Source: an uncultured Collinsella sp. (GTDB lineage Bacteria > Actinomycetota > Coriobacteriia > Coriobacteriales > Coriobacteriaceae). Taken from it: 64,000 nt of DNA. The stretch spans positions 1 to 64,000 of the forward strand of contig CAKULD010000009.1 of NCBI GenBank assembly GCA_934667065.1, in the 5' to 3' direction. The position numbers were made by a program, and so were the translations under genes. Each line of letters starts with the position of its first letter. The stretch's first letter is position 1. This document shows, one piece after another, positions 33,071 through 42,936 of this stretch. The notes below the pieces were generated by a model. It worked only from the letters and a program-made list of their open reading frames with translations. It made no database searches and was not told the DNA's origin.

Positions 33071-35524
33071 CTAGCCGCGAACCTCGCCGTTTACGCCCTT
33101 GCACACCTTGGTGACGATCTTCTGGTGCGCCTTCTCGACCTCTTCGCTAGTGAGCGTATGGTCGTCGGAACGATACGTAAGCGCGAATGCCATGGACTTC
33201 TTGCCCGCTCCGATACGAACCGGATCGCGGTAGACGTCGAACAGGCGCACGCCCTCGAGCAGCTTGCCGCCGGCGCTCGTAATACGACGCTCAAGGTCCT
33301 CGCAGGTCACAGTGTTGTCGACCACGATAGCAAGGTCGTGCTCAACGGCGGGGTACTGCGAGAACTCGCGGTAGTTCTCCTGGTTGCGGGCGCCCTTGAT
33401 CAGCTTGTCCAGATCGAGCTCAAAGGCAACGACGACCTCATCGATGCCCATAGCCTCGCGTGCCTCGGGATGGATCTCGCCGACCCAGCCCAGCACGGTA
33501 CCGCCGGACAGAACTTCGGCCGCACGACCCGGCTGCAGGAAGGCATAGCCCTCGCCCTCGACGGGACGGAAGCGGACCTTCTCGATGCGCAGCTGGGCAA
33601 GCAGCTCCTCGACGATGCCCTTGCCAAAGAAGAAGCGCAGCTTGCGGTACTTCATGTTCCAGGACTGCTCGCTCCACTGGCCCGAGAGCACGCCTGCCAC
33701 GGACTTGGTCTCCTTGGGCAGGCTGGCATTCTCGCGACCGTGGAACAGGCTGCCGACCTCGTACAGGTGCACGTTGGGCGTGCCGTGGGCCTCGTTGTAG
33801 GCCACGGACTGCAGCAGGCCCGGCAGCAGCGAGCGGCGCATCTCGGTCTGCTCGGCCACCAGCGGGTTCATGAGCACCACGGGGCAGCCGCGGCCCTCGG
33901 TGGACATGCCGATCTTCTCCAGGTCGCCCGGGGCGGCAAAGCCAAAGGTCGTGGTCTCGTTGAGGCCGCAGGCGCGCAGGATCTCGCCGACCTTGCGGGT
34001 GAGCTTCTGCTCGCGGGTCAGGCCACCGATGTGGTTCTTGGCAGCCGGGATGGTCGCCGTCACGCGGCCCATGCCCCACAGGCGCAGGACCTCCTCGATC
34101 AGGTCGATCTCACGCGGCAGGTCGGGGCGGAAGCTCGGCGGGGTCACCATAAAGTCCTCGCCGTCGCGCTCGACGGTGCAGCCCAGGCGGATGAGCGAGC
34201 GCTCGATAAAGTCGGGCTCGATGTCGGCGCCGCAGATGGCGTGCACACGGGCCAGGCGCAGCTTGATGCTGTCGATGGTCTTGGGCGCGGGGAACACGTC
34301 GATGTAACCGGGGGCGACCTCGCCGCCGGCAATCTCCTCGATCAGCGCGCAGGTGACGTTGGCGACATCCACGCAGCCGGTCTCGTCGACTTGGCGCTCA
34401 AAGCGGATGGAGGCATCGGAGATCAGCGACAGGTCGCGGCTGGTGTGCGAGGTGCGGCCGGCGTTAAAGCAAGCGCTCTCGACCATCACGTCGACGGTAT
34501 CGTCCTCGATCTCGGAATCCATGCCGCCCATAACGCCGGCCAGCGCCACGGGACGCTCGCCGTCGGTGATCAGGCCCATGCCGGCGTCGAGCACGCGCTC
34601 CTCGCCGTCGAGGGTCGTGAACTTCTCGTCCTGCTGGGCGGCGCGGACCACCACGCGACGACGGCCCTCGCGCTCGGCAAAGGTGTCTAGGTCAAAGGCG
34701 TGCAGGGGCTGACCGGTGAGCATCATCACGTAGTTGGTGATGTCGACGATGTTGTTGTGCGGGCGCACGCCCAGGGCGTTGAGGCGCTTGACCATCCAGT
34801 CGGGCGACGGGCCGACCTTCACGTTGCGCACGATGCGGGCAACGTAGCGGTCGCACAGGCCCTCGTCGGCAATCTCGACGGAAAGCTCGTCGTCGGTCGC
34901 GCGGCCGGACTCGGCCTTGATGGCGGGCAGCTCAACGTGGAAATCGCGGTCGAAGATGGCGCCGGTCTCGCGGGCCATGCCGATCATGGACAGGCAGTCG
35001 GGGCGGTTGGGCGTGATCTCGCAGTCGAGCACGGTGTCGCTCGATCCCACGTACTCGGCAAACGGCATGCCGCAGGGCGTGTCCTCGGGCAGGATCATGA
35101 TGCCGGAGTGGTCGCCGCCCAAGCCGAGCTCGCGCGCGGAGCAGTTCATGCCCATGGACACGACACCGCGGAGCTTGCTCTTCTTGATCTTGACGTCGCC
35201 GGGCAGGACCGCGCCGATCATGGCCGTGACGATGTGGTCGCCGGCCTCAAAGTTCTGCGCGCCGCAGACGATCTGCAGCGGAGCGGGGTTGCCGTCGGCG
35301 TCGAGGTTCTTGTCGCCCACGTCGACCGAGCACACATACATGTGGTCGCTATCGGGGTGCGGGGTCTTGGTGAGCACCTTGGCAGTCACCACGTGGTCGA
35401 AGGACTCGCCCACGGTGTCGATCGCCTCGACCTCGGTGCCGGTACGGATATATTCGTCCGAAAGGGTCTTGGGATCCTCCGGAATATCGATCATGGTCTT
35501 GAGCCAGTCGTAAGAGACACGCAT
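33071..35524 (-). CDS. pheT: Phenylalanyl-tRNA synthetase beta subunit
   Basis: The 817-aa beta chain of the alpha2-beta2 enzyme. Domains in order: N-terminal B1 with the OB-fold tRNA-binding part (LQIVCGAQNF), B3/B4 editing domain, B5, and the C-terminal anticodon-binding B8 (REFSQYPAVEHDLAIVV). TPNRPDCLSMIGMARE is characteristic. GAAAGGAG precedes the start. It follows pheS on the same strand, with a palindromic repeat in the gap. Confidence 0.98.
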   Translation of the reverse strand: MRVSYDWLKTMIDIPEDPKTLSDEYIRTGTEVEAIDTVGESFDHVVTAKVLTKTPHPDSDHMYVCSVDVGDKNLDADGNPAPLQIVCGAQNFEAGDHIVTAMIGAVLPGDVKIKKSKLRGVVSMGMNCSARELGLGGDHSGIMILPEDTPCGMPFAEYVGSSDTVLDCEITPNRPDCLSMIGMARETGAIFDRDFHVELPAIKAESGRATDDELSVEIADEGLCDRYVARIVRNVKVGPSPDWMVKRLNALGVRPHNNIVDITNYVMMLTGQPLHAFDLDTFAEREGRRRVVVRAAQQDEKFTTLDGEERVLDAGMGLITDGERPVALAGVMGGMDSEIEDDTVDVMVESACFNAGRTSHTSRDLSLISDASIRFERQVDETGCVDVANVTCALIEEIAGGEVAPGYIDVFPAPKTIDSIKLRLARVHAICGADIEPDFIERSLIRLGCTVERDGEDFMVTPPSFRPDLPREIDLIEEVLRLWGMGRVTATIPAAKNHIGGLTREQKLTRKVGEILRACGLNETTTFGFAAPGDLEKIGMSTEGRGCPVVLMNPLVAEQTEMRRSLLPGLLQSVAYNEAHGTPNVHLYEVGSLFHGRENASLPKETKSVAGVLSGQWSEQSWNMKYRKLRFFFGKGIVEELLAQLRIEKVRFRPVEGEGYAFLQPGRAAEVLSGGTVLGWVGEIHPEAREAMGIDEVVVAFELDLDKLIKGARNQENYREFSQYPAVEHDLAIVVDNTVTCEDLERRITSAGGKLLEGVRLFDVYRDPVRIGAGKKSMAFALTYRSDDHTLTSEEVEKAHQKIVTKVCKGVNGEVRG

Positions 35525-35611
35525 CTAGCTCTCCTTTCATATTGAAAGCCTGCAGAAGGATGCAGGTGGAAACTTCAACTTTGTGAACATTCCTTACAAA
35601 GCGAGGGTTGT

Positions 35612-35696
35612 CCAAGTGCGGCAGATCGGCCCGAAAGAGGAGCGCCGCGTACTTTGGTACGCAAGCGACGAATGAGCGCCGAGGTGCCGTGCTTGG
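35612..35696. repeat. Intergenic palindrome between pheS and pheT
   Basis: CAAGTGCGGCA at the left end pairs with TGCCGTGCTTG at the right; inner pairs are GATCGGC with GCCGAGG and an apical GTACTTTGGTAC. About 85 bases. It could modulate the pheT level relative to pheS or be a neutral REP-type repeat. Confidence 0.55.
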
Positions 35697-35708
35697 GCAA
35701 GCCGCAGC

Positions 35709-36785
35709 CTAGAACTGGTTAAGGAAGCGCATATCACCAGTCATCAACGTGCGCAGGTCGGGCAGGTCGTAGCGCAGGGCCGCGACGCGCTCGGCGCCAA
35801 TGCCAAAGGCGAAGCCGGTGTACTTCTCGGGATCGATGCCGCAGTTGATGAGGACGTTGGGGTCGACCATGCCGCAGCCCAGGATCTCGATCCAGCCGCT
35901 GTGCTTGCAGAAGTTGCAGCCCTTGCCGCCGCACACGTGGCAGCTCACGTCCACCTCGCAGCTGGGCTCGGTGAAGGGGAAGAAGTGCGGGCGGTAACGC
36001 GTCTTGCGATCCTCGCCAAACATGCACTTAACAAAGTAGTCGAGCGTGCCCTTGAGGTCGCCGAAGGTGATGCCCTCGTCGACGACCAGGCCCTCGATCT
36101 GGTTGAACTGCGGCAGGTGACAGGCGTCGGCCGTGTCGGGACGATAGACGGTGCCCGGGCAAATCATGTAGATGGGCGGCTTCTGCGACTCCATGGTGTG
36201 AATCTGCACGCCCGAGGTCTGGGTGCGCAGCAGCACATCGGACTCGCCATGGGCGTGGGCCTCGGGGTGCGCGACGCTGCCGGGGTTGTTGTCGACCACA
36301 TAGAACGTATCGCGGGCCGAGCGGCTCGGGTGATCCATGGGCGCGTTGAGCGCGGTGAAGTTGTAGTAGGAGGTGTCGACCATGGGGCCGGATTCGACGG
36401 TGTAGCCGATGCCGCAGAAGATATCCTCGGCCTCCTCGATAATCTGCTTGATCAGGTGCTGGTGACCGATCTGCGGGCGAATGCCCGGCAGCGTGATATC
36501 GACGGCCTCGTGCTCAAGCGCGTGCTTGAGGGCGGCGGCCTTCATCTCGGTCGTGCGCTCGTCGAGCATACCCTCGATCAGCTGGCGCATCTCGTTGGCG
36601 CGCTTGCCCATGACGGGGCGATCCTCGGGGGCGAGCTTGCCCATCATGCGCATCAGGCCGGTGATGCGACCCTTGCGGCCGAGCAGCTCAATGCGTGCGG
36701 CCTCGAGCTTGGCGGCGTCGTCGGCGCCGGCAACGAGCTCCTTGGCCTCTTCCTCGAGTTTGACCAGATCATCAATCAGACTCAT
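35709..36785 (-). CDS. pheS: Phenylalanyl-tRNA synthetase alpha subunit
   Basis: The 358-aa catalytic alpha chain. The N-terminal coiled coil (about residues 1-90) binds tRNA; HPSRSARDTFYV, TSGVQIHTM, FFPFTEPSCEVDV and FAFGIGAERVAALRY are the class II motifs. A CHVCGGKGCNFCKHSG insertion looks like a four-Cys zinc-binding knuckle. GGGAAG precedes 36785; the frame upstream to 36896 lies in the leader. Expression is controlled by a T-box. Confidence 0.98.
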   Translation of the reverse strand: MSLIDDLVKLEEEAKELVAGADDAAKLEAARIELLGRKGRITGLMRMMGKLAPEDRPVMGKRANEMRQLIEGMLDERTTEMKAAALKHALEHEAVDITLPGIRPQIGHQHLIKQIIEEAEDIFCGIGYTVESGPMVDTSYYNFTALNAPMDHPSRSARDTFYVVDNNPGSVAHPEAHAHGESDVLLRTQTSGVQIHTMESQKPPIYMICPGTVYRPDTADACHLPQFNQIEGLVVDEGITFGDLKGTLDYFVKCMFGEDRKTRYRPHFFPFTEPSCEVDVSCHVCGGKGCNFCKHSGWIEILGCGMVDPNVLINCGIDPEKYTGFAFGIGAERVAALRYDLPDLRTLMTGDMRFLNQF

Positions 36786-36865
36786 GTCTTCCCTTTCGTC
36801 TCTCGCACGTCCACTTGCCGCGACGGCCGGAGCCACGCGACGCTGCGGATGTGCGGCCCGGTTCG

Positions 36866-37140
36866 GTAACAAAAAACCGCCCTCGGGCATGTGCATTGCC
36901 CAAGGACGGTTGAATTCCGCGGTACCACCTTGTTTGACCCGGCGGATGTCTGGCCCGCCGTGCCCACTCTGTGCCTCTTGTCGCGAGGCTCACGGCTTCC
37001 CTACTGGGGCTCCGCCGCCGTTGGCCGCACGCCCGTTGAGGTCGCTGCTCGGGAGTGAACGCTTGGCCCTTGTCACCGCAGGAAGGCTTGCAGCCCATGA
37101 CCTTCCCTCTCTTGCCGGTGACGCGGCGGGCAAAACCCTC
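36866..37140 (-). promoter_or_regulatory. T-box leader of pheST, specific for tRNA-Phe
   Basis: On the minus strand the T-box core GGTGGTACCGCGG (plus 36917-36930) is followed by a terminator, CCGTCCTTGGGC...GCCCGAGGGCGG then TTTTTTG (36870-36909). The bulge TGGT complements the tRNA-Phe discriminator A and its CC. A TTC phenylalanine codon stands in the stem I region (about 37057-37059) as the likely specifier. Uncharged tRNA-Phe would prevent termination. Confidence 0.9.
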
Positions 37141-37288
37141 TCCGTCAACGCATTGGGCTATAGGATAACACATTCTGCGCAGCGCTTGTCGCGTTCCGTT
37201 TTGTTCGCGCTGGGTACAAGGCAGGTAGCTGTGCAAACTGGCCGCGCCGCCGCGTGCGACGGGCGGCCTGCGAGATCAAGGATATGGT

Positions 37289-38863
37289 ATGGGAAAGAAG
37301 TTCGATAAGAAGGCCAAGGCCGCCGTGGCAAAAGCCGCCAAGGGCATCAAGACCGAAAAGGCCGTCAAGAAGTTCCGCAAGCTCGAGGGCAAGCTGTGGA
37401 CCCGCGAGTATCTGCTCAAGATCGCCGAGTTCGATGGCGCGACCATCGCTCCCGCCAACGGCGCCGCGGCCCGCGCCGATGCCATGGGCACGCTCGCCGG
37501 CGAGCATCATAAGCTCCTGACCAGCGAAAAGTCCGTTGAGCTCGTGCGCTCACTGGCACGCGAGACGGTTGTGGGCGGCAAGATCGACGACCCGCAGCTG
37601 CTCGACGAGATCCGCGTGCTCGGCCGCGACCAGCGCGAGGCCAGCGCCATCCCCACCGAGGAAGCCGAGGCCTGGACCAGGCTCACCTGCGAGGCCGACG
37701 CCGTGTGGCACAAGGCCAAAGCTGCCAATGACTGGGCGAGCTTTGAGCCCTATGTGGACAAGATTGTCGGGCAGCTTAAGCATCAGGCCGAGCTCATGGA
37801 CCCCCAGCGCGACCCGTACGACGTGTGGCTCGACCAGTATGAGCGCGGCCTTTCCACCGAGAGCTTCGACGCATTTTGCAACGAGGTCAAGTCAACCGTC
37901 GTGCCGCTCGTGCACGCCATCGGCGAGCGCGGCCAGCAGCCCGCTGCCGACTTTTTGCACGCCCATGTGCCCGAAGCCGCCCAGCGTGCCATGAGCTTCG
38001 ACCTGATGAAGCTTGTGGGCCTGGACCTGGACGACACCACGCTCGCCTTTACCGAGCATCCGTTTAGTGAGGGCTTCTCGGTGGGCGACGCACGCATCGC
38101 CACGCACATCTATGAGGACGATTGCATCTCCAACGTCTACAGCATCATCCACGAGGCCGGCCACGCCATGTACGAGCTGGGCGTGAACCCGGCTTATGCG
38201 CGCACGTGCCTGGAGGGCGGCACCTCCATGGGCATCCACGAGAGCCAGAGCCGTTTCTTTGAGAACACCGTGGGCCGCAGCCGCGCCTTTATGGGCCCGC
38301 TGCTCGAGGTGCTGCGCCGTCACGCGCCCGAAGTCTACGGCAACGTAGACGAGGATATGCTCTACCACGCCGTGAACATTGCACGGCCGTCGCTGATCCG
38401 CACCGAGGCCGACGAGCTCACCTACCCGCTGCACGTTATGGTGCGCTACGAGATCGAGCGCATGCTGTTTGCCGGCGAGGCCACGGCTAAGGATATCCCC
38501 GCGCTCTGGAACCGCTTTATGGACGAGTACCTGGGCATTCCGGTTCCCGACGACACGCGCGGCTGCCTGCAGGATACGCACTGGAGCGGCGGCTCGTTTG
38601 GTTACTTCCCCACGTATGCCCTGGGCAGCGCCTACGACGCCATGTTTGTGCCGGCCATGTGCCGCGATGGCGTCGACCTTACCGGCGCCTGCGCAAGCGG
38701 CGACCTGGGCCCCGTCCGCGCTTGGCTGGGCGAGCACATTTGGCAGTGGGGTCGCGCCAAGGACGCGCCGGAGCTCATCAAGGGCGCTTGCGGCATGGCA
38801 TTCGACGCCCGCTACTACTGCAGCTACCTGCAGGACAAGTTCACCACGCTCTACGAGCTGTAG
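37289..38863 (+). CDS. M32-family metallocarboxypeptidase
   Basis: A 524-aa zinc carboxypeptidase (thermostable carboxypeptidase 1 type) releasing C-terminal amino acids from peptides. The HEAGH zinc motif lies near residue 290, followed by HESQSRFFENTVGRS and IRTEADELTYPLH, all family hallmarks. A Lys/Ala-rich N-terminal extension (KKFDKKAKAAVAKAAK) is unusual but no signal is seen, so it should be cytoplasmic. It is alone on the plus strand. Confidence 0.93.
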   Translation: MGKKFDKKAKAAVAKAAKGIKTEKAVKKFRKLEGKLWTREYLLKIAEFDGATIAPANGAAARADAMGTLAGEHHKLLTSEKSVELVRSLARETVVGGKIDDPQLLDEIRVLGRDQREASAIPTEEAEAWTRLTCEADAVWHKAKAANDWASFEPYVDKIVGQLKHQAELMDPQRDPYDVWLDQYERGLSTESFDAFCNEVKSTVVPLVHAIGERGQQPAADFLHAHVPEAAQRAMSFDLMKLVGLDLDDTTLAFTEHPFSEGFSVGDARIATHIYEDDCISNVYSIIHEAGHAMYELGVNPAYARTCLEGGTSMGIHESQSRFFENTVGRSRAFMGPLLEVLRRHAPEVYGNVDEDMLYHAVNIARPSLIRTEADELTYPLHVMVRYEIERMLFAGEATAKDIPALWNRFMDEYLGIPVPDDTRGCLQDTHWSGGSFGYFPTYALGSAYDAMFVPAMCRDGVDLTGACASGDLGPVRAWLGEHIWQWGRAKDAPELIKGACGMAFDARYYCSYLQDKFTTLYEL

Positions 38864-38919
38864 GACACAACCGACACGCCAACGCCAACCAGGTTGACGC
38901 CAATGTTTTGGCAACGTCA

Positions 38920-39027
38920 GCGAAAACGACCCTAGGCGAGCAAGATGACGTGAAATGAAAGGGCGCTGACCTTCTGGTCGCGCCCTTGAAATTGAACGTC
39001 AGATTGCCGCTTAGGGTCGTTTGCAGC
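38920..39027. repeat. Inverted-repeat element with an inner hairpin
   Basis: The left end (CGAAAACGACCCTAGGCGAGC..., 38920-38951) recurs inverted at 38996-39027 with about 26 of 31 positions matching. The middle holds the hairpin GGGCGCTGACC-GGTCGCGCCC (38961-38985), which can terminate the carboxypeptidase gene. The design resembles the 2536-2670 element, though the sequences differ. Confidence 0.6.
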
Positions 39028-39035
39028 GTCGAGCT

Positions 39036-39062
39036 GTTACGCGGTTTGGTAAAACCGCGTAA
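39036..39062 (-). terminator. Terminator after glmM
   Basis: GTTACGCGGTTT pairs with AAACCGCGTAAC with a 3-4 base loop, directly after the glmM stop. The T-run is poor, so it may be only a stabilising 3' hairpin. Confidence 0.5.
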
Positions 39063-40394
39063 CTAAAGAGCCTCGAACGCGCTGGCGATGCGCTTCATGG
39101 CGGCTTCGGCGGCTGCTTGGTCGGGAGCTTCGGCCAGGACGCGGATGACCGACTCGGTTCCGCTCTTACGCACGAGCACGCGGCCCTCACCCGCCAGTGA
39201 TGTCTCGGCCTCGGCGATGGCGTTCTGCACGCCCATGCTATCGAGCGCGGCGTCCTTATCGGCCACGCGCACGGCCACCTGCGCCTGCGGCAGCAGCTTG
39301 CACGGTGCCGTGAGCTGCGAGAGCGTCTCGCGCTCGGCACGGATCACTTCCATCACGCGCAGCGAAGTCATGATGCCGTCGCCCGTGCGCTCGATATCGC
39401 CAAAGATCGTATGGCCCGTCTGCTCGCCGCCCAGGCTGTAGCCGCCCTCGCGCATCTTGGCGTACACGTGACGGTCGCCCACGCCGCTGGTCACGGCGCT
39501 CAGGCCGGCAAGCTCCAGCGACTTGATCAGGCCAAAGTTGCTGGCGATGGTCGGCACCACGGTACCGCCCGAAAGACGGCCGTGCTTGTTCAAATACACG
39601 CCGCACACGTACAGAATCTGATCGCCGTCGACCACGCGACCGCGCTCGTCCACGGCCAGGCAGCGGTCGGCATCGCCATCGTAGGCAAAGCCCACGTCCA
39701 GGCCCTGCTCCACCACGTGGCGCTGCAGGCGCTCCATATGCGTGGAGCCGCAGTCGACGTTAATGTTGAAGCCATCGGGCGCGGCGTTGATCACGCGCAC
39801 ATCGGCGCCCAGCGCGTCGAACACCGGCTTGGCGACCGAGGACGCCGAGCCGTTGGCGCAGTCCAGGCCAATCTTGACACCCTGCAGCGAAAAGTTCGCG
39901 CTCGCGATGAGCGAGGCGATGTAGCGGTTGCGGCCCTGCATATAGTCCACCGTGGCACCGATGTGGTTGCCCGTGGCCAGCGGCACCTCGCTCTTGCCAT
40001 CGATATAGTCCTCGATGAGCTCCAGCACATCCTCGTCCATCTTAAAACCGTCGCTGTTGACGAGCTTGATACCGTTATCGCAAAACGGGTTGTGGCTCGC
40101 GCTGATCATGATGCCACAGTCGAAGCAGCCCTCGACCGTCTGGTGTGCCACGCCCGGCGTCGGAATCACGTGCAGCATGTAGGCGTCCGCACCGCTCGCG
40201 ACCAAGCCACTCACCAGCGCCGCCTCGAACATATAGCTGGATCGACGCGTGTCCTTACCTACGATGACGCGTGCCTTGCGTTCGCGATTGGCGCCGTAAT
40301 ACCAGCCCACAAAACGGCCGATCTTATAGGCGTGCTCTACCGTCAGCCCAACGTTGGCCTCGCCGCGAAAGCCGTCGGTGCCAAAGTACTTCAT
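39063..40394 (-). CDS. glmM: Phosphoglucosamine mutase
   Basis: Interconverts glucosamine-6-phosphate and glucosamine-1-phosphate on the path to UDP-GlcNAc and cell wall. MKYFGTDGFRG at the start, the phosphoserine loop ISASHNPF (Ser-100), the metal loop YDGDADRC and the sugar-binding GGEQTGH are present, as is the C-terminal RKSGTESVIRV. Length is 443 aa, as expected. It stands downstream of the DUF4012 gene behind a terminator. Confidence 0.97.
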   Translation of the reverse strand: MKYFGTDGFRGEANVGLTVEHAYKIGRFVGWYYGANRERKARVIVGKDTRRSSYMFEAALVSGLVASGADAYMLHVIPTPGVAHQTVEGCFDCGIMISASHNPFCDNGIKLVNSDGFKMDEDVLELIEDYIDGKSEVPLATGNHIGATVDYMQGRNRYIASLIASANFSLQGVKIGLDCANGSASSVAKPVFDALGADVRVINAAPDGFNINVDCGSTHMERLQRHVVEQGLDVGFAYDGDADRCLAVDERGRVVDGDQILYVCGVYLNKHGRLSGGTVVPTIASNFGLIKSLELAGLSAVTSGVGDRHVYAKMREGGYSLGGEQTGHTIFGDIERTGDGIMTSLRVMEVIRAERETLSQLTAPCKLLPQAQVAVRVADKDAALDSMGVQNAIAEAETSLAGEGRVLVRKSGTESVIRVLAEAPDQAAAEAAMKRIASAFEAL

Positions 40395-40405
40395 GCGCTC
40401 TCCTT

Positions 40406-40440
40406 ATAAAAATGGGGCGAACAGATTATCCGTCCGCCCC
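40406..40440 (-). terminator. Terminator after the DUF4012 gene
   Basis: On the minus strand GGGGCGGACGG pairs with CTGTTCGCCCC and is followed by ATTTTTAT. Confidence 0.75.
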
Positions 40441-40477
40441 AAAATGGTACTCGATTATCTGAACTACCAGAAAAACC

Positions 40478-42790
40478 CTACGCCGAAGCGCTGTCGCGAG
40501 CCGCCTGGCACGTGGGGGTCTGGCGCAGCGTAAGCGGCTTGTCTCCCGCCTCGGCCGACGTGGTCAGCGTATAGGTGATCGTCGTCGTCTCACCCGCGTG
40601 CAAGTCAACGGTTCCCGAATAGAAGGGAATGCCATGCCACGTGGCAGCGCCAAGCCCAAACTGGGTGCCCTCGACGGTCAGGTCGGTAATGTTACCGCCC
40701 GTCGGGGCAAACAGCGAGACATTCAGGCGCTCGTCGTCACGCGCGGCATCGGGCGCGCTCGCCGCGACGTAGTCGGGCAGCTTGCCGGCCTCTTCCTGCG
40801 TCATGATGTTCGTCAGGGTAACGGTGATGCGATAGGAGCACGTGCCGTCGCCGTTCTTAACGCCCTGGCCAATCTGCGTATCGGCGTTGAGGTACCAGTC
40901 GAGCTTGGAGAAGCTCAGGTTGTTAAAGTAGACACCGGCAACGGGATCTTCGCTCGGGTCATCCGGATCGGGCAGCGAGGCATCGATGTTCATTTCCTTG
41001 ATAGCGTTCTGCTCGTCGTCGTTTTTCATCCACGCGATCAGGCGGCCTTCTTCGACACCGCGCTCAACGGCGCTGACGAGCTTCGTAACATCGACATCGC
41101 CGATGCCGCCGAGAATCTTGTCGAAAGCAGCGCTGGCAACGGATGCGAAAATGCCGTCCGACTCCTCGACCGGATAGTTCCAGTACACATCGTGCATGAG
41201 GACCTTGGCCGCATTGGTGCCGTCGACAACCGCGCCATCGGGCAGCGAGACATTGCCGACAAGACCCAGCAGATACTGCAGGAACACGGGGTCGATACCG
41301 ATGACGCCATCAACGTCTTGGCCATACTCGGACTTCCACAAAGCGGCGACACGCTGCGAGTTGCGGGGCCAGTCGGGCGAATAGGTGTTACCCGAGTTGT
41401 ACAGGTTACTGTGGTTGCCGAACAGCGCCTCGTCCTCTTCGTCGACGCTCTCGACTGCCTCATCCTCGCTACGTGCGATGCAGGCGACAAAGTCGTTGAT
41501 CGACATCTGGCCGTCGGTAACCGAGATCAGGCCCTGCGAGCCACCAAAGCCGCCGCAGGCACGAATCTCAACATTGTTCATGGCATACACGAGGTAGTTG
41601 CGCGTCTGGCCGTTGGCACCGAGCATCTGGGGGAGAACGGGGGCGACCTTCTCCGCCGCGTCAACCGCGCCGCTGAGAGTGGCAAAACCGTCCTTGGCCT
41701 TATCAACCAGCTCGGTCACCTGAGAAATATGCGTATCGCCAATACCCTGGATCTTCTCGTTGGCGCTCTTGAACACCTTCGAGCTGCTGGAAAGCGAATC
41801 GGCAACGGCCTGCAGCGCAGACACGTTAATCATCCCGTCCTGGAACAGCTTGCCGGGTGTTGCCTGCGAAAGGTTGTCGGCCATGGGAACCAGCGCATTG
41901 CTCGAAACATCGGACAGGGCGTCGATCATGGTACGGGCCGCGTTGATGTCGCTGCCGTACACCGGAATAAACGAAGCCGCCGTCCACAGCGGGCTCGAGG
42001 TCTCCGCCTTCATGCTATCGCAGAGCTCGTCGATCTTCTTCGCATCGTCGGGCAGCGTCGAAAAATCGCCCGACGTGACCTTGTCCTTAAGGCCGCCGAC
42101 AATCTCGACAGCCTCCTTCGCTTCGCTCTTTACGGTCTTCGCCGAGTTGAGCAGCATAAAGCCACTCGCACCAAGCGCGACGAGAAGCACCGCGACAACG
42201 GCGGCAACAACCGCGCCAACATGGCGCTTCTTGCGCTCGCCCTTGCGATGGCGATGACGGACCAGGCCGTCCGAGGTTGAACTCGACGAAGCGTCGTTGC
42301 CGTAGTTCAGGCCAAAATCGTAATAATCTTCCTTGGAACCGGAGCCCTTAAACTCGGCACCGTTATCTTCCAAACGGGCGAACGTGCCGGTCTCAGAGGC
42401 ACCCGTATAGATCGTACCAAGGTTGCCCGTAAGCCCCGCGCCACCGGCAGAGGGAATATTGTTGGCGGTATTGTCGGCATTAATGTTGCCGGCGGCATTC
42501 GCGGCGTTGGCAGCACCTGCGTTGTTCGCAGGTGTCGAAGGAGCCCCGCTCGGCTGCGACGTGGGGGTCGCACCGCCCGCAAAGACATTCCCTCTTGCTC
42601 GACCGGTCTTTTTGGCCTTCTGAGACTGCTCATACAGAGCGGTAAACATCGCCGTCTCGCCCGGGGACGTGCGCTTACCGGCACCGTTCTGACCAGCTCC
42701 GCTCGGCATGCCAGCTTTTCCAGTCCCGTTCGAACGCGGCGGAACCGCAGGACGGCCGCTGTCGCTGCCCTTAAAGTGATTACCAGCCAT
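40478..42790 (-). CDS. DUF4012-family membrane-anchored surface protein
   Basis: A 770-aa protein. About 190 residues of a low-complexity, Ala/Asn/Gly/Ser-rich cytoplasmic head come first, then a basic stretch (RHRHRKGERKKRHV) and a membrane helix (AVVAAVVAVLLVALGASGFML), then a large external DUF4012 domain with NYLVYAMNNVEIRACGGFGGSQGLI. Such proteins occur near cell-surface polysaccharide and LytR-type genes in actinobacteria; the function is unknown. The start at 42790 has GAGGA upstream. Confidence 0.85.
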   Translation of the reverse strand: MAGNHFKGSDSGRPAVPPRSNGTGKAGMPSGAGQNGAGKRTSPGETAMFTALYEQSQKAKKTGRARGNVFAGGATPTSQPSGAPSTPANNAGAANAANAAGNINADNTANNIPSAGGAGLTGNLGTIYTGASETGTFARLEDNGAEFKGSGSKEDYYDFGLNYGNDASSSSTSDGLVRHRHRKGERKKRHVGAVVAAVVAVLLVALGASGFMLLNSAKTVKSEAKEAVEIVGGLKDKVTSGDFSTLPDDAKKIDELCDSMKAETSSPLWTAASFIPVYGSDINAARTMIDALSDVSSNALVPMADNLSQATPGKLFQDGMINVSALQAVADSLSSSSKVFKSANEKIQGIGDTHISQVTELVDKAKDGFATLSGAVDAAEKVAPVLPQMLGANGQTRNYLVYAMNNVEIRACGGFGGSQGLISVTDGQMSINDFVACIARSEDEAVESVDEEDEALFGNHSNLYNSGNTYSPDWPRNSQRVAALWKSEYGQDVDGVIGIDPVFLQYLLGLVGNVSLPDGAVVDGTNAAKVLMHDVYWNYPVEESDGIFASVASAAFDKILGGIGDVDVTKLVSAVERGVEEGRLIAWMKNDDEQNAIKEMNIDASLPDPDDPSEDPVAGVYFNNLSFSKLDWYLNADTQIGQGVKNGDGTCSYRITVTLTNIMTQEEAGKLPDYVAASAPDAARDDERLNVSLFAPTGGNITDLTVEGTQFGLGAATWHGIPFYSGTVDLHAGETTTITYTLTTSAEAGDKPLTLRQTPTCQAARDSASA

Positions 42791-42936
42791 AAAGAAATCC
42801 TCGCAATTGAGTCGCAATGAAAAAGTCCATAACGTTACTAGTTTATGGCATATTGGGCATCGACAGCTAAACTCCAGACACGGACATCAATTGGCGAAAA
42901 TGTGGCGCAACACCTTATCTGTCTTGGCGGCGCCAG

